From contig NZ_JAHSTX010000001.1 in NCBI RefSeq assembly GCF_019145375.1, positions 1,711,001 to 1,775,000 on the forward strand: 64,000 nucleotides of DNA. The letters are read 5' to 3'. Of this stretch, positions 51,478 through 59,052 are shown in pieces (the first letter of the stretch is position 1; every line of letters starts with the position of its first letter). The position numbers were made by a program, and so were the translations under genes. The notes under the pieces were generated by a model. The model saw nothing but the letters and a program-made list of their open reading frames with translations. It was not told the DNA's origin and ran no database searches. The DNA comes from Pseudomonas triticicola (lineage in GTDB: Bacteria; Pseudomonadota; Gammaproteobacteria; Pseudomonadales; Pseudomonadaceae).

Positions 51478-54400
51478 TTACAGCTCGATCCGTTTGATTT
51501 TCTTGATCAGATCAGCCTGTGCATGTTCCAGCTTCGCTGCGCTGCGATTGAGATCCAGAGCATCGATGACCGGCGCTTCGCATTCGGCCTCAAGCTCGTT
51601 ACACGCCTCGATGACCTGATGCTCGGCAACAATGCGCGCCGCCCCCTTGATCCGGTGCGCCAGGTCAGCCAACAGCCCAGGATCGCTTTCGGGTATCAGC
51701 GAATGCAACTCCTCCAGATCCTTTTCACAACTCGACAGTGCCTCACGCAGGAGTTCTTTCATCATGTCGAGGTCGCCCCCGGTGAGCTCGTCAAGACGCT
51801 CGCGAATCGAACCCAGCTCCTTGATAGTCGCCGCAGGCGGGCTTTCAAATGGCTGGGTTTCAACATTTTTTTCCCAGCCTGCAAGCATGATCGACAAGGT
51901 GCCGAGACTGATCGGTTTGAACAGGCAATCATCCATCCCGGCCTCCCGGCATTTCACTTTTTCTTCCGGCTGCGCGTTGGCCGTGAAGCCCAGTACGATG
52001 CACGGCGATCCACCACTTTCGCGTTCGTCCTGGCGAATGGTGCGGGCCAGCTCATAGCCGTTCATGACCGGCATGTTGCAGTCCGTGATCACAATGTCGA
52101 ACGGTTCCGAGCGCCACAGCGCCAATGCCTGGGCACCGTCGGCGGCATCACGCACCGCCTGGCCAAGGAAACTCAGTTGCTGCGTCAACAGCAGGCGGTT
52201 GGCGCTCTGGTCATCGACTACGAGAATCCTGAGTGTCGGTACCGGTTTGTCCTGAACAACCGAAACAGGCAGCACTTTGCCGCCAAGCGGGCTGAGAATA
52301 TTGAAGAACAGCGACACTTCCAGGCAGGTGCCTTTGCCAAGCGTACTGGTAATGTTCAGCCGCCCGCCCATCAATTCGCACAATGAACGGGAGATCGCCA
52401 GTCCCAGACCGGTGCCGCCTCTGCTGGAGGGACCATGATTGGCTTGGGAAAACGGCTGGAACAGATTCTGCAGATCGGCGCTGGAAATGCCGATGCCGGT
52501 GTCCTCGACCTTGAGGTCGACCTGTAAGCGTTCGTCAGCGAGACGTTGGCCGCGAATCGAGACGCTGACATGACCGGTGTCGGTAAACTTGATCGCGTTG
52601 CCCACCAGGTTCGAGAGCACCTGCTGGAAGCGCATCGGATCAACCAATACGTCACAGCCGACAGTGGCGTCGATGTCGAGCTTCAGCACCAGACTCTTCT
52701 GCCTGGCCAAGCCGTCGAACACCCGCGCCACGGATTCGACCAATTCGCGCAGGTTGGCACGTTTCGGCGAAAGGCTGACATGGCCCGATTCGATGCGTAC
52801 CACATCGAGGATATCGCCGATCAGTTCCAGCAGACCTTTTGCCGAGTCGTATGCCACTTCAATCGCCGGCCGATCGAAGTGTCCCTGCTCGGCACGCTTG
52901 AGGGTAAGTTCGAGCATGCCGATCACGGCGCTCATCGGCGTACGGATTTCGTGGCTCATGGTCGCCAGGAACGTGGTTTTGGCGCGGCTCGACTCGTCAG
53001 CCAGCTCTTTCGCCGAACGCAACTCCTCGATCAGTTCACGGCGTTCGCTGATATCGATCCAGCCGCAGATCACGCCTCTGACTTCACCCGCCGTGTCGTG
53101 ATACGGCTGGATCCAGTGGTAAATGATCAGCCGCGTATCACCGACATGCAGCGTGCGATCCACCTCGTAAGGTTCGTCCTGCTCGATGACGCGCAGGTAG
53201 TCGTCGTGAAATTGCAACGCCTCCTGACGATTGCGCTTGCCGCTTTCGAGCACGGTCTTGCCGATCACGTCCTTTTCCAGCAGGCCAAATGTTTGCAGAT
53301 AATTATTATTGCAGGTGACAAGCCGACCTTCCCGATCACGTACGTAGATGGGATGCGGCGTGCCGTTGATCAACGCGCCCATGAACTTCAACTGATCGCC
53401 CAGCAAGCGCTCTGCCCGGCTGCGTTCGCGGATCTGCCGGCGAATATAGAAATTCCACGCCAGCGATCCCAGGATAATCAGGAACGCGCCAGCGCTGATC
53501 TGGTAGATCAGCGCCTTGTAATCGCGCCACGACAAACCCGAAAACGCTGCAATGGGACGCCACCTGTTGAGAATTACGTCCAGCTCATCCGGCGGAATGC
53601 TCAGCAGCGCCTTGTTCAGAATGCTGACCAGTTCGGTATCGGCACGCCGAGCGGCGAAAGCGAGGAAGCCTTTGTTCATGCCGACGATGTTGGAGATACG
53701 CAAGCTGTCGCTGTAGATGTGGGCGATGTAGTAGCGCGCACTGTGCAACGTGGTAATCATCGCGTCCGCTCGACCGTCCTTCACGTCAGCCAAGGCGCCC
53801 AGAACTGTTTCGTTATCAACGATCTCGATGTCGGGGTAGTCCTTGAGCAGCTCACGCTCAGCCGAACTTTCGGGCACTGCGACGCGCTTGCCGCGCAGCT
53901 CCTGCAGGCTTGAAGGCGCGCCTGCGTCCTTGGTGGTGACGATCACAAAGGGGCTGGCAAGGAACGGATGAGTGAAACGCATGCCGACTTCCCGCGAGAC
54001 CGTTGGTGTCAGCAGAGAAATATCCGCGCTGCCATCCAGCAGACGCGTGCTCAGACTGGAAAAGCTGTCGGTGCGCTCGACATTGATCTGCAAGCCGGTA
54101 CGCCGCTGGATGAGCTCGAGCAGATCAGCGCCGATCCCGCCAAAGTTGCCGTCACCATCAAAGAATGCAAACGGTGCCTGATCGTCATTGATCACGAACC
54201 GCGCGACCGGATGCAGCTCAAGCCAACGTGCTTCGCCGGGTGTCAGGTCAATGCGTTTGGGCGTCAGCGCCCCGCCGCCGCCCGACCAGCGCTTGGTAAT
54301 TTCGGCAATCTTCGCATCACCCAGCGACTCGAGGGTCGAATCGATCAGACGCAGCAATTGGTCGTTGCCCCGGCGCAAGGCAAAGCTGAAACCGCTGGTT

Positions 54401-55110
54401 TGGGTTTTGACGAAAGAGTGCAGCCGCACATAGTTGAAGTAGTTGAGGTTGATCAGGTAATTGCTCGACACCGTATCGCCGAGAAACAGGTCGACCTTGC
54501 CAAAAGCCAGCGCAGCCAGTGCCAACTCGTTCGATGGAAAAAGCACGAATTCGGCGTTGGGGTATAACGCGTGTAATTGACTGGAAGGCAGGTAATCGTC
54601 GGCAACCGCAATACGCAAACCGGCCAGATTGGCCGGCATCGGTCGTCGATCATCGCCGCGCATGAACATCGCCGGCACGTCTTCGACATAAGGTTTGCTG
54701 AGCGTGACGAGGCCATCGATCAATTCGAAACTGTTGGAACTGCCCAACATGTCAATGTCACCGCGCTCAAGTGCGGCCATGGCGTCACGCCGGTCAGGGT
54801 AAGCCTTGACGGTAATCTCAACATGCAGTGCCTGACCGATAATGCACGCGATATCGGCGGCAATCCCCTCATAGCGCGTACCGCTGGCGGTCATGACATA
54901 AGGCGGGAAATCCGGAAGCGCAGAACCCAATATCAGGCTGCGCTTTTGCCGCAGCCAACTCCAGTCTTCATTGGCCAGATCGACTTGCAGCTCCTTGCAG
55001 TCCGAGCGACCGAACACCTGCAAGGTGCGCGGCTCTGCTGCCAATAACACACCACTACTGAATACGGAAAGCACACTGATTAGCAAAACACCGCGCAACA
55101 GATGAAACAT
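51478..55110 (-). CDS. RocS/BvgS-like hybrid sensor histidine kinase
   Basis: The 1210-residue protein has a signal peptide and two periplasmic solute-binding (SBP_bac_3-like) domains (about 50-270 and 290-510). A membrane helix follows near 535 (QISAGAFLIILGSLAWNFYI), then a PAS domain (about 575-690), the kinase core with SHEIRTPMSAVIG (phospho-His) and GLGLAISRSLCELMGG, and a receiver domain (VVDDQSANRLL ... VITDCNMPVMNG). A C-terminal HPt domain (LAHRIKGAARIVAEHQV) ends the protein. This is the BvgS/RocS1 layout. In P. aeruginosa Roc controls cup fimbriae, and this gene lies next to a chaperone-usher locus. It is co-transcribed with the LuxR-type regulator upstream (7 bases apart). Confidence 0.9.
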   Translation of the reverse strand: MFHLLRGVLLISVLSVFSSGVLLAAEPRTLQVFGRSDCKELQVDLANEDWSWLRQKRSLILGSALPDFPPYVMTASGTRYEGIAADIACIIGQALHVEITVKAYPDRRDAMAALERGDIDMLGSSNSFELIDGLVTLSKPYVEDVPAMFMRGDDRRPMPANLAGLRIAVADDYLPSSQLHALYPNAEFVLFPSNELALAALAFGKVDLFLGDTVSSNYLINLNYFNYVRLHSFVKTQTSGFSFALRRGNDQLLRLIDSTLESLGDAKIAEITKRWSGGGGALTPKRIDLTPGEARWLELHPVARFVINDDQAPFAFFDGDGNFGGIGADLLELIQRRTGLQINVERTDSFSSLSTRLLDGSADISLLTPTVSREVGMRFTHPFLASPFVIVTTKDAGAPSSLQELRGKRVAVPESSAERELLKDYPDIEIVDNETVLGALADVKDGRADAMITTLHSARYYIAHIYSDSLRISNIVGMNKGFLAFAARRADTELVSILNKALLSIPPDELDVILNRWRPIAAFSGLSWRDYKALIYQISAGAFLIILGSLAWNFYIRRQIRERSRAERLLGDQLKFMGALINGTPHPIYVRDREGRLVTCNNNYLQTFGLLEKDVIGKTVLESGKRNRQEALQFHDDYLRVIEQDEPYEVDRTLHVGDTRLIIYHWIQPYHDTAGEVRGVICGWIDISERRELIEELRSAKELADESSRAKTTFLATMSHEIRTPMSAVIGMLELTLKRAEQGHFDRPAIEVAYDSAKGLLELIGDILDVVRIESGHVSLSPKRANLRELVESVARVFDGLARQKSLVLKLDIDATVGCDVLVDPMRFQQVLSNLVGNAIKFTDTGHVSVSIRGQRLADERLQVDLKVEDTGIGISSADLQNLFQPFSQANHGPSSRGGTGLGLAISRSLCELMGGRLNITSTLGKGTCLEVSLFFNILSPLGGKVLPVSVVQDKPVPTLRILVVDDQSANRLLLTQQLSFLGQAVRDAADGAQALALWRSEPFDIVITDCNMPVMNGYELARTIRQDERESGGSPCIVLGFTANAQPEEKVKCREAGMDDCLFKPISLGTLSIMLAGWEKNVETQPFESPPAATIKELGSIRERLDELTGGDLDMMKELLREALSSCEKDLEELHSLIPESDPGLLADLAHRIKGAARIVAEHQVIEACNELEAECEAPVIDALDLNRSAAKLEHAQADLIKKIKRIEL

Positions 55111-55117
55111 AAGCGTG

Positions 55118-55825
55118 TTATCCCTGGTTGTCGGCTGTCAGGCTGTGCTGCAACTTGAACAGCTCTGCGTCACCACGAATGCCAAGCTTTTTGAAAGCGG
55201 CCTGTTTTTGCCCACTGATGGTTTTGCGACTGCGCGAGAACTTCAAGGCAATCTGCGTCACCCCCATCCCCTCGAGACAACAGCGCAAGACTTCTTTCTC
55301 TTTAGGTGACAGCAGAGGATTACTGAGGAAATCGTCGCTGTGCGCCGCGCTCTCGTCTTTGGCACCGGCGGGCTCTTCGATCGATGCTGGCAACACGTCA
55401 AGCTCAAAGGCCATGGTTGGAGACAGGTACAACTGGCCGGACGCTGCACAGCGAATGGCAGTAATCAGGTCATCGACCGACTGTGACTTGCCGAAGAATC
55501 CACTGACGCCCGCCCCGACCGCCATGTTCACAACTGCCGGGCGCTCTTCTGAGGAAGAGACGAGGATGCGCATGCCCGGATATTGCTTGCGCAGCAGGCG
55601 GATCAGATTGAGCCCGTCCAGCTCCCCATCGTGCAGCTTGTAGTCGAGGATCAGCAGGTCGATGTCGACCTCGCGCAACCCGGCGAGCAACTGCGCGCTG
55701 CTGCCGTACACGCCCACCACACTGAACTCGGCTTCACGCGTCAGCCGTGATTTCATCGCCAGACGTATGAGCGAATGATCATCAAGGATGGCAACGCGTA
55801 ACGGATTCACGACTGACCAATGCAT
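55118..55825 (-). CDS. RocA/BvgA-like LuxR-type response regulator
   Basis: I choose ATG 55825 (MHWSVVNPLR), with GGAG six bases upstream, over frames reaching 55933. The 235-residue protein has a receiver (DD at 15-16, phospho-site D61 in LLILDYKLHDG) and a C-terminal LuxR/NarL helix-turn-helix (SPKEKEVLRCCLEGMGVTQI, then ALKFSRSRKTISGQKQAAFK). By order and type it is the DNA-binding output of the hybrid kinase downstream. Palindromes in nearby promoters are candidate binding sites. Confidence 0.9.
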   Translation of the reverse strand: MHWSVVNPLRVAILDDHSLIRLAMKSRLTREAEFSVVGVYGSSAQLLAGLREVDIDLLILDYKLHDGELDGLNLIRLLRKQYPGMRILVSSSEERPAVVNMAVGAGVSGFFGKSQSVDDLITAIRCAASGQLYLSPTMAFELDVLPASIEEPAGAKDESAAHSDDFLSNPLLSPKEKEVLRCCLEGMGVTQIALKFSRSRKTISGQKQAAFKKLGIRGDAELFKLQHSLTADNQG

Positions 55826-55962
55826 GAACAGCTCCATGATGAGGAGGGTTGGAGGACCATCAGCACTTGGCAACCGCAGCAAATCCCGGGCATCACCGAA
55901 GCATTCAGGTGCATCTGATTGATTTCTCGGCACATGATGAGTGTTTTAAAGGCGTGACGAAA

Positions 55963-55977
55963 TAGGGCTTTGTCCCA
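55963..55977. promoter_or_regulatory. weak operator-like palindrome upstream of rocA-like gene
   Basis: TAGGGCTTTGTCCCA has GGG/CCC arms with the GTC-centred layout of the other sites but is less symmetrical. It lies between the rocR-like stop and the rocA-like start. Confidence 0.3.
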
Positions 55978-55999
55978 AAAGTCAGAATGCCCGCTCACA

Positions 56000-57220
56000 T
56001 CAGCGGTCGGATGTGCCTATTGCGCGGCGCCAGGACGACTTCTGGCCTTCGAAACGCCAGTCGACCAAATGCGCCCAATTCATCGGGCGAGCATAGAAGA
56101 AGCCCTGCCCCCACTGACAACCAAGCCGCGCCAGATGCTGAACCTGATCTGCGGTTTCAATACCCTCTGCCACCACGCGCATGTCCAATTCCCGCGCCAG
56201 GGCCAACGCCCCGTGGATGACCGCGCTGTACCGAGCCTGATGGAAATTCTGCACGAAGCCGGCGTCAAGTTTGATTTCGTTGAACGGCATCTGGCACAGC
56301 CGCTCAAGTGAAGAATAGCCGACACCGAAATCATCGATTGCCAGACTGAAGCCGAGCATGCGCAGACGCACCATGTTTTCCATGCTGATCTCGGGCATCT
56401 GCAGCAGGCCGGTTTCCGTGAGCTCGAAAATGAGCCCAGCTGGCGAGGCGCCATGGATGCGCAACAGCGCCTTGATCCGGTCGACAAGATTCGGATTGGC
56501 CATCTGCGTCACGTCGAGATTGAACGCCAGCTTGAACGGCTTGCCGTGAGACTGGACGAAGCGCTGCAGACTCAAGCCTTGCGTGAGCAGGCTGAAAAAC
56601 ATCTCATCGAGCAGACCGCAACGCTCGATCGTCGGCAAGAACATGCCTGGCGAGAGCAAGCCGCGACTGGGGCTCTGCCATCGCACCAGCACCTCGGCGC
56701 CATCCACCTCACCACTGCGCAGATGAAACTTGGGCTGGAAATAGGCGCGAAATTCCTGACGGCGTATCGCTTCGAGCACTTCGTTCTCCGAAGGCTGATC
56801 GAGATGACTTTCCACCACTTTGGCATCGCCGGGAGTGTGCGGCCGATAACGAGCCAACAATGGCCCCAGCACATCGACCATCAGCGGCTTGCCGACACTG
56901 CCAAGCAATTCCAGCCCCTGCAACGTGACAATCCGGTCAACCGTGCGCAACAAGTCTTCAGGCAGTGAACTGCAGATGATCACTGCACGAATCAAACCGG
57001 CCTCTCTCGCCAGGCGCAAGAACGTCAAACCATCCATCCCGGCCATGCTCAAATCACACAACGCAACGTCCACGCCCCCTGCCTGGGAGATCACAGCCAG
57101 CGCATCCTTGCCGTCAGCCGCCTGAAAGATATTTTTGTACCCCAGACTATTAAGCGCACTGACCGCTGCCGTGCGCTGGAAGGCGTGATCTTCCAATACC
57201 AATATACGAAGCGTGTTCAC
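56000..57220 (-). CDS. RocR-like response regulator with EAL phosphodiesterase domain
   Basis: The 406-residue protein has a receiver (D11-H pair, phospho-site D56 in ALCDLSMAGMDG) and an EAL-type domain starting YFQPKFHLRSGEVDGAEVLV. The signature is EVL in place of EAL, with the metal-binding Glu kept; LAIDDFGVGYSSL and LDAGFVQ carry further active-site residues. It should degrade c-di-GMP. In the Roc system RocR opposes RocA, and here its gene lies immediately upstream of the other two on the same strand. Confidence 0.9.
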   Translation of the reverse strand: MNTLRILVLEDHAFQRTAAVSALNSLGYKNIFQAADGKDALAVISQAGGVDVALCDLSMAGMDGLTFLRLAREAGLIRAVIICSSLPEDLLRTVDRIVTLQGLELLGSVGKPLMVDVLGPLLARYRPHTPGDAKVVESHLDQPSENEVLEAIRRQEFRAYFQPKFHLRSGEVDGAEVLVRWQSPSRGLLSPGMFLPTIERCGLLDEMFFSLLTQGLSLQRFVQSHGKPFKLAFNLDVTQMANPNLVDRIKALLRIHGASPAGLIFELTETGLLQMPEISMENMVRLRMLGFSLAIDDFGVGYSSLERLCQMPFNEIKLDAGFVQNFHQARYSAVIHGALALARELDMRVVAEGIETADQVQHLARLGCQWGQGFFYARPMNWAHLVDWRFEGQKSSWRRAIGTSDR

Positions 57221-57359
57221 TAACCGAGAACCTCTTTCTATCAGCCATTAATAGTGGAAAGTCTGGATCAACTATCAAGCAGGACGCTCGCTCACAAACT
57301 TTGCATTGACTGAGAATTTCTGCATCAGCGAATAGTACCCAGTGCACGGCTGCGCAACC

Positions 57360-57375
57360 TTGAGAATTGTCTCAA
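57360..57375. promoter_or_regulatory. operator-like palindrome between rocR-like and pilin genes
   Basis: TTGAGAA-TT-GTCTCAA is symmetrical except one base. It lies 140 bases upstream of the rocR-like start and 170 upstream of the pilin start, in the 325-base divergent region 57221-57545. A second half-like site (TTTAAGACAAATCCCAA) lies at 57454-57470. Confidence 0.6.
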
Positions 57376-57545
57376 TTGGTTCTCCACAATAACTAATAAG
57401 AAAATAGAGTTACGCGTTAAGCGATATTGCTGGCGTGATCGCATTTGCCACGCTTTAAGACAAATCCCAAAGACCTACCACCACCGCCGACCTAACATGG
57501 CCTGGCATTTCAATGCAGCACTTCACAATAACTTCGGATATAAAC

Positions 57546-58148
57546 ATGAAAAAGTTCGCTTTCGCAGTACTCACTCTTTCCGTACTGGCTGCCTCCACTG
57601 GCGCAGTGGCTGAAGAAGCCGCCAAAGCTGTCAAGGGCGGCAGCGGTCAAATCAGCTTCACCGGCGTTATCAATAACGACGCCTGCTCGGTAGACGGCGC
57701 TTCGGGTAACGACAAGATGATTGCCGTGGACATGGGCAGCGTTTCGATCAAGGACATGGGCACCGACTCTGCCCCGGGCGCCGGTCGTGTGGCTGCCAAC
57801 GATTTCAACCTGAAAGTGAACTGCAACGCCGGCACCAAGGTTTCGATGCTGTTCAAACCAACCGTCAATGGCGGTTCGGGCCTGGTTGATGGCAAGAAAG
57901 TTCTCAAGCTGCAGGGTGCAGACGCGGCCAAAGGCGTTGGTATCGCCCTGCTGGACAGCAATGGCCAGTTGATCGACCTGAGCTCCGAAGCCACTGCCAA
58001 AGTGCAGACCAACCTGACTGGCGACGCAACCACTGGCGGCGACGGCACCCTGTCGTTCGCAGCCGCTTACGTCACCACCGGCGACAAGACCACCGCTACT
58101 GCAGGTACTGGTAACGCCACTCTGCCGTTCGTTCTCGAATACGAATAA
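57546..58148 (+). CDS. major fimbrial subunit (chaperone-usher pilin)
   Basis: The start is ATG 57546 (MKKFAFAVLTLSVLAASTGA), giving 200 residues; no strong ribosome site is seen, only GGA-like bases. After the signal peptide the mature protein has GQISFTGVINNDACSVDGAS, a pilin A-strand region with the first cysteine, the second in LKVNCNAGTKV, and the C-terminal motif NATLPFVLEYE. It is exported and assembled by the chaperone and usher encoded next. Confidence 0.92.
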   Translation: MKKFAFAVLTLSVLAASTGAVAEEAAKAVKGGSGQISFTGVINNDACSVDGASGNDKMIAVDMGSVSIKDMGTDSAPGAGRVAANDFNLKVNCNAGTKVSMLFKPTVNGGSGLVDGKKVLKLQGADAAKGVGIALLDSNGQLIDLSSEATAKVQTNLTGDATTGGDGTLSFAAAYVTTGDKTTATAGTGNATLPFVLEYE

Positions 58149-58216
58149 GCAGCCCGCAATACCTGGACGGGGCCGCTGTGCCTCGTCCTTCCCGACCAGA
58201 TTAATCGGTGAAATCT

Positions 58217-58966
58217 ATGTTAAGTCGCTACTTTCCGCTTTGCCTGGGGCTTGCCGGGGTGTTGATGACGCACTCGGCATTCGCCAGCATCTCCTTGAGC
58301 TCCACCCGGGTTATCTTCGATGGCGCGCACAAAGAGGCGAATGTCACCGTGCGCAACGGCGGACAAACCATTCTGGCGCAATCGTGGCTGGATGCCGGCG
58401 ACACGGCTGGCAGCGCACCGCCTTTCGCAGTTACTCCACCACTGGCCAAACTTGAGCCCAATCAACAGCAATTACTGAGGATTCTTTATGAAGGCCGCGG
58501 CATGCCTGCGGACAAGGAGTCGGTGGTATGGCTGAACGTGCAGGAAATCCCCCAGGCCAGTGCTGCCGATGTCAACACGCTGCAATTGGCGGTACGTCAG
58601 CGTATCAAGGTCTTCTTCCGCCCGGACGGACTCACCGGTGATGCCGCAAAGGCACCGGAGCAACTTGCATGGCAATTGGTCACTCAGGCTGGCAAGTCGG
58701 TGCTGAAAGTAAAAAACCAAAGCAACTACCACGTGTCGCTGGCGGATCTGAAAGTCGTTGCAGGGAAAAAAGCGGAATTGGTAATTGATTCGACAATGAT
58801 CGTTCCGGGGGAAGTTCGCTCATTCAATCTGAAAGATCTGCCAGCTGGTACTTCGCATTTGAGTTTTTCAGCAATTAACGATTACGGCGCACAACAACGA
58901 TTCGATGCACCACTAAGCGTTGCCGAAAGCCATGCCGAGCGCGTGAAAGATGCCTCTGCCCAGTAA
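58217..58966 (+). CDS. periplasmic fimbrial chaperone (PapD-like)
   Basis: ATG 58217 is preferred to GTG 58208. The 249-residue protein has a signal peptide (MLSRYFPLCLGLAGVLMTHS), the two-domain PapD fold signature SLSSTRVIFDGAHKEANVTV, FAVTPPLAKLEPNQQQLLRI in the G1-strand region, and LQLAVRQRIKVFFRPDGL. It stabilises pilin subunits by strand complementation and hands them to the usher downstream. Confidence 0.94.
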   Translation: MLSRYFPLCLGLAGVLMTHSAFASISLSSTRVIFDGAHKEANVTVRNGGQTILAQSWLDAGDTAGSAPPFAVTPPLAKLEPNQQQLLRILYEGRGMPADKESVVWLNVQEIPQASAADVNTLQLAVRQRIKVFFRPDGLTGDAAKAPEQLAWQLVTQAGKSVLKVKNQSNYHVSLADLKVVAGKKAELVIDSTMIVPGEVRSFNLKDLPAGTSHLSFSAINDYGAQQRFDAPLSVAESHAERVKDASAQ

Positions 58967-59052
58967 ATCCCCCGCCCCACCCTGCCAACTTACAAGCTAT
59001 TCACAAGTTCCGGACTCCGGTTGAAGCAACACGGACTGATAAGGCAAATTGC

